A DNA stretch of 64,000 bases from Lewinellaceae bacterium (GCA_020636375.1 JACJXZ010000011.1:124001-188000); one strand, 5' to 3'; shown: positions 52,575 to 61,953, counted from the stretch's first letter. Notes: generated from the letters alone by a model not told the origin. Numbers and translations are program-made.

Positions 52575-54710
52575 TTAATGCTTGATGAAATTGCCCAGGT
52601 ATAGTTTTTCATCCACTACTAACCGAAGTAAGTATAAGCCGGAGATCAGTTTTTGTACCGGAATGGAATGAGGCTCATTATGTCGGCCTGACCTTATCCT
52701 TTTTCCGGCTTGATCCAGGATTTCCCAATAAATATCATGACTTTGTGCTCCTTCAGGCAGTTGGTAGTAAAGCCCATCGGTGGCTGGATTGGGATGTATT
52801 AGCAAAGAAACCGGTGGAGGGAGTTGGGAGATTGAATTTATCAGCGAATCGGCTTCTGCTATCAGGATTATTTGTTGATCATAAAGTAGGTTGGCCACTG
52901 TTGATTGGGCAGCAATCCAGAATTTCCCCTCATCAGTGGCAGCAAGCCGGGCATTTCTTTCCGCGGAATTGAAATCCAATTTTTTTCTCCAGTGAATATG
53001 TCCCTGAGTGTCTACTTTGATTAAAGCCAGGTCGAAGACGATATTAGCCGAATCGGCTAATGATTCGCCAGCGATGTAGAAGTGGTTATTTTTGAATGCC
53101 ATGCCTTCAACCCAAAGGTTGGCCATATCTTCTGAGGCAGTCGACCATTCTTTTTCCAGCGCGGCATTTAGTTTTGCCAGATAAAACGGATATTCATAGC
53201 CTTGATCAATAGGAATGGAAGATAATCCGATCAGATAAACCCCACCTTCGGGAGCAAGTTCAAAATGCGTGATGTAAGCGGGCATTTCTGTTTCCGAAAA
53301 TTCGAATTGGCCTTGAGGATCCCCGGAGTGGGAAAACTTCCGGATCATATAGTCAAAATTGTCATCTCCAGCTACCGGCTGAAGCCCAAGTAAAATCTGG
53401 CCATCAATGGCCTCTCTAATTTGGGCGTAGTAATGAACTCCGCTGCTGCCTGAGTTGAAAAACTGCTGCCAGATGAATTGCCCATCACTGTCCATTTCGA
53501 TGAGAAAATTTTTCCAGGAAGCGCTTCCGTTATTCCGGCTGATGCCGAATAAAAGTATTTGTCCGTTGACTCTGACTATGGCTTCAAATATGTCGCCGCC
53601 CAATTGGCTTGGTCCTGGTTTCCAGGATTTAGTCCAAATCTCCTCGCCGGTTGCTGCATCAATTTTCAAGGCGAAGCAATAAGCCGATTCCCGATAAAAG
53701 GATGGGGATTCGGGGTCTTGAAAATTACCCAACAAAAGAATACTTTGATCGGGAAGCGCCAAAACTTTAGATGGGCTCATGCTAGGTGTGGCGAGTTGGT
53801 ACGTTTTTTCCCACAAGAGCAGTCCTTGTGGGCTATGCTTGCCCAAATAAAGATGGCGCTTTTCACCAAAACTGAAGGTAGTGCCACTGACAAAGACATT
53901 TCCCAGATTATCAACAGCCAAATCGGAGAAGTAGTCGGCAGCATTTGCCCTTCCCATCACGCTAAGGTTTTGGATTAGTGGGTCGGGAGATAGTACAGGC
54001 TCATAAAGTGTTTCCCCTGAATTCAGATTAAAGAACGCTAAATAGATAGGAGAAGCAACCGTTCCATTATAGTACGCATTTCCTTCTATAGCGATAAATG
54101 AACCAAGTTCGGCATCGGCTTTGAGCCTCATTCTAAAGCGGATATAGAAAGCTTCCTGCCGATACAGCTCTGCTTCTTGAAACTCGATCAGAATCCGATC
54201 ATTGCCAGTAGCCTTCCAGGAAATCGGGTGGTTCCAGGCTATCGGTTGAAAAGTACCCGGCAGAAATTGTGGAGAAAGGATTAATTCCAGGTTAAGGCTT
54301 TCAATATTTGCTGGCACTGCCTGGTCTAGCTTGATGCAAAACTCAAAGTTCCTGGAGCCTTCTTCAATGAAATGATGGTAGCCATAACCTCTAGGTTTTT
54401 CGATAATGCGATCCGAGCTCGGGTAATTGTGGTTCTCAATACAGGATTTGGATATCCATGGTTCCTCCTCTTGTCTGCCAAACATATTGGAAAAGCCCGT
54501 ACTAAAGGAATGATTGGTGATCACTCCGCAGCCTTCCAGTGAAATAGCCGGATGAGATTCTGCCGGATAGCCCGGTGATTCTTCCATCAGCAGGGTGATG
54601 GTACGGCCATTGGCCGGATAACTAAGCGTAAGCTCCTGGTTATCGCTTAAGCTCAGGCTATCTTGAGCCACCAAAGCGCCAGTTGAATAGCATCGATGCT
54701 GATCGGCCAA
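52575..54710 (-). CDS. C-terminal part of a split secreted propeller protein with type IX sorting domain
   Basis: 711 residues in this frame. The N-terminus has no signal peptide and begins inside a domain that continues the preceding minus-strand gene. It contains repeated propeller-like units (DLAVDNLGNVFVSGTTFSFG, ALPDQSILLLGNFQD, WTKSWKPGPSQLGGDIFEAI, KVDTQGHIHWRKKLDFNSAE) and ends in a type IX sorting domain (HPNPATDGLYYQLPEGAQSH, DQAGKRIRSGRHNEP, KLISGLYLLRLVVDEKLYLG). It overlaps the upstream frame by 58 bases. A frameshift near 54665-54690 would join DAIQLA of the upstream frame to LVAQDSLSLSDNQELTL of this one, giving one ~1130-residue protein. Confidence 0.8.
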   Translation of the reverse strand: MADQHRCYSTGALVAQDSLSLSDNQELTLSYPANGRTITLLMEESPGYPAESHPAISLEGCGVITNHSFSTGFSNMFGRQEEEPWISKSCIENHNYPSSDRIIEKPRGYGYHHFIEEGSRNFEFCIKLDQAVPANIESLNLELILSPQFLPGTFQPIAWNHPISWKATGNDRILIEFQEAELYRQEAFYIRFRMRLKADAELGSFIAIEGNAYYNGTVASPIYLAFFNLNSGETLYEPVLSPDPLIQNLSVMGRANAADYFSDLAVDNLGNVFVSGTTFSFGEKRHLYLGKHSPQGLLLWEKTYQLATPSMSPSKVLALPDQSILLLGNFQDPESPSFYRESAYCFALKIDAATGEEIWTKSWKPGPSQLGGDIFEAIVRVNGQILLFGISRNNGSASWKNFLIEMDSDGQFIWQQFFNSGSSGVHYYAQIREAIDGQILLGLQPVAGDDNFDYMIRKFSHSGDPQGQFEFSETEMPAYITHFELAPEGGVYLIGLSSIPIDQGYEYPFYLAKLNAALEKEWSTASEDMANLWVEGMAFKNNHFYIAGESLADSANIVFDLALIKVDTQGHIHWRKKLDFNSAERNARLAATDEGKFWIAAQSTVANLLYDQQIILIAEADSLINSISQLPPPVSLLIHPNPATDGLYYQLPEGAQSHDIYWEILDQAGKRIRSGRHNEPHSIPVQKLISGLYLLRLVVDEKLYLGNFIKH

Positions 54711-55957
54711 TGTGGGAGTGCAATCTCACCGGTATCCCATTGGCAATTGTAGTTGTCGTCAAAGAATACCTTGCCTTCTATCCAGCCAGGTACGAAGCCG
54801 GTGAGCGGGTCCATTCTACTCATAAATGCTTGTCGGGACAGAATGTCGGCAGCCGTTTCAATATCGTCAAAGCTACCGCACACCATGAAATCCCCCTCTG
54901 TGCTGAAGTGGACATCGAAGATACGCCCCGGTTGATCGAGCTGATGGGAGAAAAGCACAACTCCCCCTGCCGTCATCTTCTCAACATAAGGTATATAATC
55001 CTGCCGGTGGTATCGCTGCGTACCAACAAGTATATAGTTGCCGTCAGCATCCAGCATCAGCTCTTGAGGATATCGCTGATAGCCAGTACCCACTAATGCG
55101 ATTTTCTCAATGAACTGGCCATTGAGATCGTATTTGTAAATGCCACTGCCTTCTGACCCATTTCTAATTCCAGGGCAAGCTACGATGATCTGGTTGTGTT
55201 CGTCTATCATTGCCGGGATGTGTTGCAAGAAATCATTGTTATCCGCTGAATTAGGGAAATAACCCACATTTCGGGTTCGGCTCCAGGACACAACGCCATT
55301 GGTGGCGGAGACAGAAGCCAGGAAAAAACCACGTGTGCCGGCACCAACCGTTTCTGCGTCTCCAACTAATACTAATTGATCGGCATTCGGTTGAAAAATT
55401 TGCGAAATGGCACTATTGCTCAACCAGCTATAATTTCTGGACCAATAACGCACCCCTTCCTCATCGGTTTTGTAGAGCATCGAATTGCTGGAAGTACCAG
55501 GCTGTCCCAAATTGCCTCCCAGCAGCAGATGGTGCTCTGAGGTTTCAATAGCACACATAATATATCCTTCTTCATAGGCGCGCTCCCAGAGCACGAGGCC
55601 CTCCAGGTCAAACTTCAAGGCGAAAGCCTGCGTAGTGAAGCGGTCCTCATATCTCGCTCCGGCAACTAGGAAGTGGCCATCGTAAGTCTGGATAAAAGCC
55701 ATTCCCAATCCTTCCCCCAAATTATACTGCATGATAACTTCCCCTTCTTCTGTGATTCTGATCAACCTCATCTGGAAGGTATCCCGGCCTGCCTCCTCAT
55801 TGATCAATACCATCATTGTACTGTCTGGCATTGGCAAAATACGATAGGCGTGATTAGGTGTAGTATAATCGTCATAGGTATAGGTCCATACCTGGCCAAA
55901 TACTGACGGAAAGGAAGAGAGTAAAAATAAGATGATGTAGAGCACGCGCTGTTTCAT
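54653..55957 (-). CDS. N-terminal part of a split secreted propeller protein
   Basis: 434 residues. Signal peptide MKQRVLYIILFLLSSFPSVFG and propeller-like repeats (MLINEEAGRDTFQMRLIRIT, AIETSEHHLLLGGNLGQPGT, FLASVSATNGVVSWSRTRNV, EGDFMVCGSFDDIETAADIL). It stops 13 residues after GKVFFDDNYNCQWDTGE, an N-terminal signature of a domain that normally continues for ~100 residues. The end WPISIDAIQLALWWLKIA is followed by a stop, while the other frame continues the domain. There is no sorting domain in this frame. Read alone it is a truncated protein; joined with 52575-54710 it is complete. Confidence 0.8.
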   Translation of the reverse strand: MKQRVLYIILFLLSSFPSVFGQVWTYTYDDYTTPNHAYRILPMPDSTMMVLINEEAGRDTFQMRLIRITEEGEVIMQYNLGEGLGMAFIQTYDGHFLVAGARYEDRFTTQAFALKFDLEGLVLWERAYEEGYIMCAIETSEHHLLLGGNLGQPGTSSNSMLYKTDEEGVRYWSRNYSWLSNSAISQIFQPNADQLVLVGDAETVGAGTRGFFLASVSATNGVVSWSRTRNVGYFPNSADNNDFLQHIPAMIDEHNQIIVACPGIRNGSEGSGIYKYDLNGQFIEKIALVGTGYQRYPQELMLDADGNYILVGTQRYHRQDYIPYVEKMTAGGVVLFSHQLDQPGRIFDVHFSTEGDFMVCGSFDDIETAADILSRQAFMSRMDPLTGFVPGWIEGKVFFDDNYNCQWDTGEIALPHWPISIDAIQLALWWLKIA

Positions 55958-56298
55958 GGGTTTCCTGTTTTGGAGAAGTTACGGCAGGTAATACCAGAGA
56001 TTGGCTTAGCTGTCTTACCAAATATACTCAATTGCGAGCATGGAGAACTACTGTTGAAGCAGAAAAGTTTTGTCAGCAGCCCTACAGGAAACAGTATGTA
56101 GGCCGGTTTTGAAGTGGTGTCCGGTTAATCTGCAGCTACTTCCCAATGTCCACCCTTCGGACCTCCGAATTTTCAATTAACCCAGCAGTATTAACCGGTC
56201 TTCGGTATGTAGACCCCAACCTTGGCGGACGGCGGACGGTTGACGGCCGACGGCGGCTGCAGCCACTGAAAAGTTGGGGTCTACATATCGAGCTTGGG
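55958..56298. other. Intergenic region with an inverted repeat
   Basis: No gene is seen. The main feature is the inverted repeat at 56207-56286. Confidence 0.6.
56207..56286. repeat. Inverted repeat ATGTAGACCCCAAC / GTTGGGGTCTACAT
   Basis: 14-base perfect arms surround a GC-rich centre with direct GGCGGAC-type repeats (CGGACGGCGGACGG, GACGGCCGACGGCGG). It lies immediately downstream of the OmpA-family gene's stop (56299) and may act as a terminator or be a mobile palindrome. Confidence 0.8.
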
Positions 56299-58551
56299 TT
56301 AAGAATCCGACAACAACTTCCGCAGCACTTCCGGCCGGCCCGAAGGGTCAAGGCCGGCGGCGGTAAACGTAAACGAAGTTTTTCCCTTCAGGGAAAGCTG
56401 GCTCATATCCTTGCTGCTCACCCAATAAAACTTTCCGTCTTCCCCGTAGACGATCAGCGTGGTCGGGGCCTGCAGGTCCAGATAGATGGAAGGCTCTTTG
56501 AATGTCAGCAGGCCGTTGAGGTTGTGGTTGACCACATCTACCCGGTAATGGCGGATCGGCTGGCCGTTCTCATCTTTAAAACGGGCAAGAAGCTGTTCTT
56601 CTTCTTTAAAATATTTCAGGACATCCAGGTTGAAGGTGCCCAGGCCGGTGAGCCGCAACCGCGGCCGGGGTTGCTCAAAGAGGCGGTATACTTCGGAATA
56701 AACGGGCACGTCCCCGTTTACCGACGCTTCGTACCCGCTGATGAGCTGGCGCCAGTCGTCCGCAAGCGACAATCCGCCCACCAGGTCGTCCCGGAAAAAA
56801 CGGGCGTGACGGGTAATAAAGGAGTAACCCGGCATGTCGTTCAGAAGGATTCCCCGGACGTTGTAAGCTGGCTGGCCCGGCCATTCCAGGGTATTGTCCC
56901 CTCTCTTGGCGTTGCAGTCTATAGCTGCCTGAATGCCTGCTATCTGGAAGGGGTCGGGGCCAATAGCCTTGGGCAGGAGCAGCTTCACGCAGGGCCAGAA
57001 CAGGTTGAGGCCGGCCAGCGTTTCTTCTCTTTCCCGGTCGAAGTCCTGCTGGCGCTGCCGCAGGGTCCGGGTATACTGGATGTAGGCTTCCGCCGTAGCT
57101 TCGTCGGACGGCCGCTCGCCGTTGATGTCCTCCAGCCGGGCGTCCAGCCGGATGAGGCTGCCTTTGTATTTGAGGATTATGGCATATTGTCGGCTGCGTT
57201 TTTTCCGGGAGATTTTGATGTCGCAGAAGCGCAGGCCGGCGGAGGCATCCGGGAGTATTTCGTCCAGCGATTTTTTGCCGCCCGGGCTCAGGGCCCAGGT
57301 GGCGCCTTCAAAGGCCGCCAGTTCGGGGTTTTCTCCGGACAGGTCCCGGAGCCGGGCTATGACCTTTTTTCCGCTGCGGCCGAGGGTTTCCAGTTCAATG
57401 TTGTAGTATTTGGGGTTGTTGTACGCCTCTTCGAAGGCGAGGTGCCCGACGTAGCGGGTTCCGGCGTAATCCTGCCGGACAAAGGCTCCGCCGAAACGCT
57501 GCTTGAACCGGTTGGGGTCGAGTTCAGGAACATACTGGTAATCGTAGTTTTTAGCCGATTCCAGCAGTTGGGGAAGCCGGGCGTAGGCCTCCAGCAACTG
57601 CGAGATTGTATCGGTATTTCGGGACCACCGCCAGGAATCAGGCCAGTGTAGTTCGAGGTTGCCGAGATACCTGTTCTCGGTACCCGTCTGCACCCGTTTC
57701 ATTTCACCTTCTTCGTATTCGATGAGCGCATCGCCGTTATCCCAGGACTGCAGCCGTTCGTCGAAGCGCCAGAACTGGGTTTGCTCCAGTACCTGAGTCT
57801 GGGCAAAGTCGATATCGGCTGCCTTGCCCTTGCGCAGTTCAAGTTCGTTTCCGGCCCGGTCGAAGGCCCGGATTTCGAACATGCCGGTGGAGTTAAAGTA
57901 AACGTCCTGGCCCTGCCGGTTAAAATTCATGGGCAGGCCGGAAGCGATAAAGTCGGCGGGATCCCGGAATTCGCGGTACATCAGGATAATGTCCCCTTTA
58001 GCTGCTTTCCCGTAGCGGTCCTGGAAAGCTTCGGCCGGGATGGAGATTTTTGTGCCGGAGCGCTGGTATTCCAGTTGCGCCGGCTGCCGGCTGTCCAGGG
58101 AAAAATAAGCACTCTCCACGTTCCAGTTCACTTTTTCGACGATGACGTCAACGCGGCGGTTGCGGGCCAGGGCCTCTTCGTCCTGCCCTTCAGTTAGCGG
58201 GTCGAGGTAAGCCCGCCCGGTGGCCTGGATGCGATCCGGTGAGAAGCCCAGCTCTTCCAGGCGGCTGCGGACGCTGGCAGCCCGGCGCTCCGACAGGGCC
58301 TGGTTATATTCCAGGCTGCCCCGCCGGTCGGTGTGGCCGATGAGCTGTGCCCGGTAATCCTGTACGGGCAGCAGGTTTTGCAGTTTTTCGGCAACCGAAA
58401 GGCGGGCCTCCTGGCTGAGGGTATCTTCATCCGTTTCGAAATGGACGCTGAAGATACTCAGCGGCTGAGCGGAAAGGGCCGGCCCAACTAAAAGGGATAA
58501 CAACAAGCAAAGGATTGGAAAAAGACGAGGGTAGCGGAGTTTTTTCAGCAT
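56299..58551 (-). CDS. OmpA-family protein with large C-terminal extension
   Basis: 750 residues. Signal peptide MLKKLRYPRLFPILCLLLSLLVG...; OmpA-like peptidoglycan-binding domain at ~33-145: SVHFETDEDTLSQEARLSVA, QLIGHTDRRGSLEYNQALSE, RAASVRSRLEELGF, and ARNRRVDVIVEKV. Here the domain sits at the N-terminus rather than the usual C-terminus. The remaining ~600 residues contain beta-rich stretches and end in a domain with YGEDGKFYWVSSKDMSQLSL. No family recognised for that part. Its stop is next to the inverted repeat at 56207-56286. Confidence 0.88.
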   Translation of the reverse strand: MLKKLRYPRLFPILCLLLSLLVGPALSAQPLSIFSVHFETDEDTLSQEARLSVAEKLQNLLPVQDYRAQLIGHTDRRGSLEYNQALSERRAASVRSRLEELGFSPDRIQATGRAYLDPLTEGQDEEALARNRRVDVIVEKVNWNVESAYFSLDSRQPAQLEYQRSGTKISIPAEAFQDRYGKAAKGDIILMYREFRDPADFIASGLPMNFNRQGQDVYFNSTGMFEIRAFDRAGNELELRKGKAADIDFAQTQVLEQTQFWRFDERLQSWDNGDALIEYEEGEMKRVQTGTENRYLGNLELHWPDSWRWSRNTDTISQLLEAYARLPQLLESAKNYDYQYVPELDPNRFKQRFGGAFVRQDYAGTRYVGHLAFEEAYNNPKYYNIELETLGRSGKKVIARLRDLSGENPELAAFEGATWALSPGGKKSLDEILPDASAGLRFCDIKISRKKRSRQYAIILKYKGSLIRLDARLEDINGERPSDEATAEAYIQYTRTLRQRQQDFDREREETLAGLNLFWPCVKLLLPKAIGPDPFQIAGIQAAIDCNAKRGDNTLEWPGQPAYNVRGILLNDMPGYSFITRHARFFRDDLVGGLSLADDWRQLISGYEASVNGDVPVYSEVYRLFEQPRPRLRLTGLGTFNLDVLKYFKEEEQLLARFKDENGQPIRHYRVDVVNHNLNGLLTFKEPSIYLDLQAPTTLIVYGEDGKFYWVSSKDMSQLSLKGKTSFTFTAAGLDPSGRPEVLRKLLSDS

Positions 58552-58581
58552 GGCGTACAGGGTTTGGTGGTGAAAGGCTGC

Positions 58582-58656
58582 CTGACACTGGCAGTGTCAG
58601 AGCATGTTTGGAGGTGGTGCTTTTGCAGTCAAAATGACTACCTCCAAACATGCTCT
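58582..58656. repeat. Two palindromes upstream of the OmpA-family gene
   Basis: CTGACACTG-G-CAGTGTCAG at 58582-58600, then AGAGCATGTTTGGAGGT (58599-58615) pairing perfectly over 17 bases with ACCTCCAAACATGCTCT (58640-58656). The second arm's TGACTACCTCCAAAC recurs at 29479-29493. Confidence 0.85.
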
Positions 58657-58697
58657 TAGATAGTTAAAACGCTTATTTGAAAAAAATAGTGCCTTCG

Positions 58698-60734
58698 TCA
58701 CTTCACGACAAATGTCTTTTCTTCTTTCCCTACGCCTGTCATCTTCAGCCCCGTCCAGGCTTTGGGCAAGGCGGCCCGGAGCTGTTTGATGCCGTCGTCC
58801 TGAATATCCAATCCACCGATGCCGAAGAGGACGGCCTGCAGGGTGCCGCCGGCGCCGGTGGCGAAATAGGGGTTCGTGCCCCCTGCCGTCTCGGCCAGTA
58901 CCCCAAAGGGCGGCACTTCATTGGGTTGGTAACTGTCTTTGAACAACTGGTAGGCTTTTTCCACCTCGCCGAGGCGGGCGTAGAGGGCGCTGAGGGTGGA
59001 GACGCCCATGGCCGGGCCGTCCGGCGCCATGCGGGGCTCGTAGTACTTCAGATCCCGGCGGATATTTTCTTCCCCGGTGACGATCTTCATGGGATAGGCC
59101 AGCAGGTTGGCGTCCGCCTGTTTGATCATTTCTCCGTTATAGGTGGCGTTTTCGCGGGTGGTGCCGTCCGGGAAGGCGAGGATGGGGATATTGGCGGCCA
59201 CGTGTTCCCAGTCGGGGTCCGGCTCCAGGCCCAGCTCGCGGGCGGCCTGGGCGGCGTAGCGCAGCACGGTGATGGCCATGCCGTTGGTGTAGGCGTTGTT
59301 GTCGATGTTTTCCTGCCATTCGTTGGCGCCGATGACGTTGTTGATGTTGTACTTTCCCGGGCCTTCGCGTTCGACGCGGCTTGTCCAGAAGTCCGCCACC
59401 TCCCGGATCATGGGATAACCACGGGTACGGAGCCACTCCTTGTCGCCGGTGGCCTGGTAATATTTCCAGGCGGCCCAGGCAACGTCGCCGCTGATATGGT
59501 GCTGGAAGGGGCCGGTCAGCGCCCAAACCGGCGTGTCTTCCGAGCCGTCGCCGGCGGATTCCCAGGGGTACATCGCTCCGTCATAACCGTGGGCAAAAGC
59601 ATTCTGTTTGGCGGCTTCCAGGCGCTCGAAGCGGTACTCCAGCAGGGATCGGGCAATTTCCGGCTGCAGTACCAGCAGGGGCGGGTACATCCAGATTTCG
59701 GTATCCCAGAATACATGGCCGTTGTAGCCCAGGCCGGACAGGCCCATGGGGGAGAGGCTATAAGCCGTGCCGGCGCGGGCGAAGGAATAGAGGTGGTACA
59801 ACATGGAGCGCACGTCGCGCTGGTCGGCCTCGTTGCCTTCGATGACGATGTCGCTCTTCCAGAGTTCGGCCCAGGCGGCCTGGTGGCGTTGAAGGAGGCG
59901 CTCCGTGCCTTCCAGCCTGGCGAAGACAGTGAGGCGTTCCGCTTCGTTGAAAGGGTCTTCGTAGTGTTCGGAAGAAACGGCGGAGGCGACGATGCTGAAT
60001 CGGTAGGTTTCGCCGGCTTTCAGCTGTTTGTAGAATTTTGCCAGGTGCATGTTGTAGTCCCAGTCCTCGTGGATCAGATCTGGCTCGTTGCCATGTTCTT
60101 CTTCGAATATAAAGCTGTTGGAAGCCGCGACGGTGAGCCGCCCGGACGGGCTTTTGGCTACTGAGCTCAGCAGGGGCACTTTCACATGGGGGCGGTCGAT
60201 CTCGCTGTAGTAATTGCGCACGTCGCTGAGGTGATTAGGCGCTTCGATTACGCTCATCGGCGTGATGGCCGCGGCTTTTTTGGCTGTAATCTCCACCATC
60301 ACCATGGCGGTGAAAGGCAGGTGGCGCAGGGCCATCATTTCGTGGCGGACGCTCAGTTTGTCCTCTACGTCAAAAGTGGTGGCCAGTACCGCCCGTTTCA
60401 TATCCAGTACCTGGGCGTAGTTGCTGATGTTCTGGCGGCCGATGCGGCGGCCGTCCACGTCCAGGTTCAGGTTAACGTGGTTGAAGGTTTTGAGGATGTT
60501 GGATACCCTGCCGCGCTGGTAATAGTCGTATACGCCGTTGAGCACGACGTCCTGCACTTTCATGGGTTCCGGGGAAGATACCAGGCCGACCATGCCGTTG
60601 GCGCAGGTGATTCCGAAATAATTGTTGGGGTTGATGTCTTTGGCGACGATGTGCCAGGGTGAATCATTTTGTTTTTCCTGGGCCCAGAGCTGAGAGGCTG
60701 TCAGGACCAGTGTTATCAGGATAGTTCGCTTCAT
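58698..60734 (-). CDS. GH65-family glycosidase/phosphorylase-like secreted enzyme
   Basis: 678 residues with a signal peptide (MKRTILITLVLTASQLWAQ). The N-terminal beta-sandwich region and the central (alpha/alpha)6 barrel match GH65: YSFARAGTAYSLSPMGLSGL, GLGYNGHVFWDTEIWMYPPL, PVWALTGPFQHHISGDVAWA, and GANEWQENIDNNAYTN with the general-acid Glu at ~475. GH65 includes maltose/trehalose/kojibiose phosphorylases and the glucosylgalactosylhydroxylysine and acid-trehalase hydrolases. A secreted location favours a hydrolase acting on an alpha-glucoside outside the cytoplasm, but phosphorylase-type residues were not checked. Single gene here. Confidence 0.9.
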   Translation of the reverse strand: MKRTILITLVLTASQLWAQEKQNDSPWHIVAKDINPNNYFGITCANGMVGLVSSPEPMKVQDVVLNGVYDYYQRGRVSNILKTFNHVNLNLDVDGRRIGRQNISNYAQVLDMKRAVLATTFDVEDKLSVRHEMMALRHLPFTAMVMVEITAKKAAAITPMSVIEAPNHLSDVRNYYSEIDRPHVKVPLLSSVAKSPSGRLTVAASNSFIFEEEHGNEPDLIHEDWDYNMHLAKFYKQLKAGETYRFSIVASAVSSEHYEDPFNEAERLTVFARLEGTERLLQRHQAAWAELWKSDIVIEGNEADQRDVRSMLYHLYSFARAGTAYSLSPMGLSGLGYNGHVFWDTEIWMYPPLLVLQPEIARSLLEYRFERLEAAKQNAFAHGYDGAMYPWESAGDGSEDTPVWALTGPFQHHISGDVAWAAWKYYQATGDKEWLRTRGYPMIREVADFWTSRVEREGPGKYNINNVIGANEWQENIDNNAYTNGMAITVLRYAAQAARELGLEPDPDWEHVAANIPILAFPDGTTRENATYNGEMIKQADANLLAYPMKIVTGEENIRRDLKYYEPRMAPDGPAMGVSTLSALYARLGEVEKAYQLFKDSYQPNEVPPFGVLAETAGGTNPYFATGAGGTLQAVLFGIGGLDIQDDGIKQLRAALPKAWTGLKMTGVGKEEKTFVVK

Positions 60735-60894
60735 AATACCGATTTTTATTCTTTTTGTTAAATTATTGTCTATTAAAATTTATTTTAACAGTTTATTTTG
60801 ATTATTAAGAAAATTAAATCCAATAAAATCAAAAATAACCTAAAACAATAATGATTTTAATTGCATGTTTATGTTTTTTTGTTTAAATTGCATC
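60735..60894. other. AT-rich spacer between GH65 and Rpn-family genes
   Basis: 160 bases of strikingly AT-rich DNA (for example TTATTTTGATTATTAAGA), unlike the GC-rich surroundings. It holds divergent 5' regions of both genes; TTG (60766) and TATTTTG (60794) are present, but the 25-base spacing is too long for the usual promoter pattern. Confidence 0.6.
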
Positions 60895-61953
60895 ATGTCA
60901 ATTACTTCAAACAAACCGCACGATGAATTTTTCAAAGCCGCTCTCGGAAGAAAAGAGTTGGCGATAGCCTATTTGCAGGCTTTTTTGCCGGAAGAGATCG
61001 TTCAAAAGTTAAAACTTTCGGAGTTAAAGCCTGCGAACGATTCTTATATTACCGCCAAATTAAGAAAAGTTTTTTCAGATCTTGTTTATACCTGTCCCTT
61101 CGGAGATGAGGGGCAGGAAATCCTGATCACTTTTCTGTTGGAACACAAAAGCCAGCCTGTGAAATATCCGCACATTCAGCTGCTTCAGTATGAACTGGAG
61201 ATATGGGAATTGCAGGTAAAACAGAAGGAGCCGGTCAAACCGGTGTTGCCCATTATTTTTTACCACGGCAAGAAGAAATGGGAAAAAAAGCCTTTCGAAG
61301 AATATTTCATCCCCCTGGACGAAAGCCTGAGGAAATACATCCCCGGCTTCGAATATCATTTGACGGACCTTAGCGATTTCTCAGATGAGGAGATTTCAAT
61401 GCTGAAGACCGGCTTCCTGGCCAACGCGCTCCTGATCCTGAAACATGCCTGGGACAAGGAATATTTCCAAAAAAACGCAGTCCTGGTTTTTTCTCGTATC
61501 GATATATATGACGATGACCCGGAGGTGAAAAACTTCGTCCAGGCGATGTTTGTTTATTTTTTCAAAATCACCGAATTTAGTGTTGATCAAACTATGGAAA
61601 TTATGGAACATCTGTCAAAACCAGTAAAAAAAGTAGCCAAGAGCACTTACGACCGCTTTGTGGAAATGGGCTTAAAGGAAGGGTTGGAGAAAGGGATGAA
61701 AGAGGGCATGGAGAAAGGCATGGAAAAAGGCATGGAAAAAGGCATGGAGAAAGGCATGGAGAAAGGCATGGAAAAGGGCATGGAAAAGGGCATGGAAAAA
61801 GGCATGGAAAAAGGAGACCGGCGCCGTTCCCGCATTGCTGTTCACAATCTCCATGAAAAGGGTTTTCTGGTCGAAGAAATTGCCGAAGCGCTCGAACTTT
61901 CCGTCGAAGAGGTGGAAAAGTTTTTAGAAGAGGAGAAGTACAGCGAAGAGTAG
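60895..61953 (+). CDS. Rpn/PD-(D/E)XK nuclease-family protein with EKGM repeat
   Basis: 352 residues from the ATG at 60895 (MSITSNKPHDEFFKAALGRK); an in-frame ATG 30 bases upstream gives a hydrophobic leader that is unlikely. The N-terminal ~130 residues match the Rpn/transposase_31 PD-(D/E)XK family: HDEFFKAALGRKELAIAYLQ, FSDLVYTCPF with the first acidic residue, LITFLLEHKSQPVKYPHIQL giving the E-x-K, and VLPIIFYHGKKKW. Residues ~265-308 are eleven 4-residue units of the EKGM type. The C-terminus is a short helical DNA-binding-like end (GFLVEEIAEALELSVEEVEK). Rpn proteins promote recombination or act as phage-defence nucleases. The gene is AT-richer than its neighbours. Confidence 0.88.
   Translation: MSITSNKPHDEFFKAALGRKELAIAYLQAFLPEEIVQKLKLSELKPANDSYITAKLRKVFSDLVYTCPFGDEGQEILITFLLEHKSQPVKYPHIQLLQYELEIWELQVKQKEPVKPVLPIIFYHGKKKWEKKPFEEYFIPLDESLRKYIPGFEYHLTDLSDFSDEEISMLKTGFLANALLILKHAWDKEYFQKNAVLVFSRIDIYDDDPEVKNFVQAMFVYFFKITEFSVDQTMEIMEHLSKPVKKVAKSTYDRFVEMGLKEGLEKGMKEGMEKGMEKGMEKGMEKGMEKGMEKGMEKGMEKGMEKGDRRRSRIAVHNLHEKGFLVEEIAEALELSVEEVEKFLEEEKYSEE
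61687..61818 (+). repeat. 12-bp coding tandem repeat (EKGM units)
   Basis: Eleven 12-base units of the GAGAAAGGCATG / GAAAAAGGCATG type, in frame in the Rpn-family gene. Copies differ at synonymous positions. Change in copy number would keep the frame. Confidence 0.95.
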
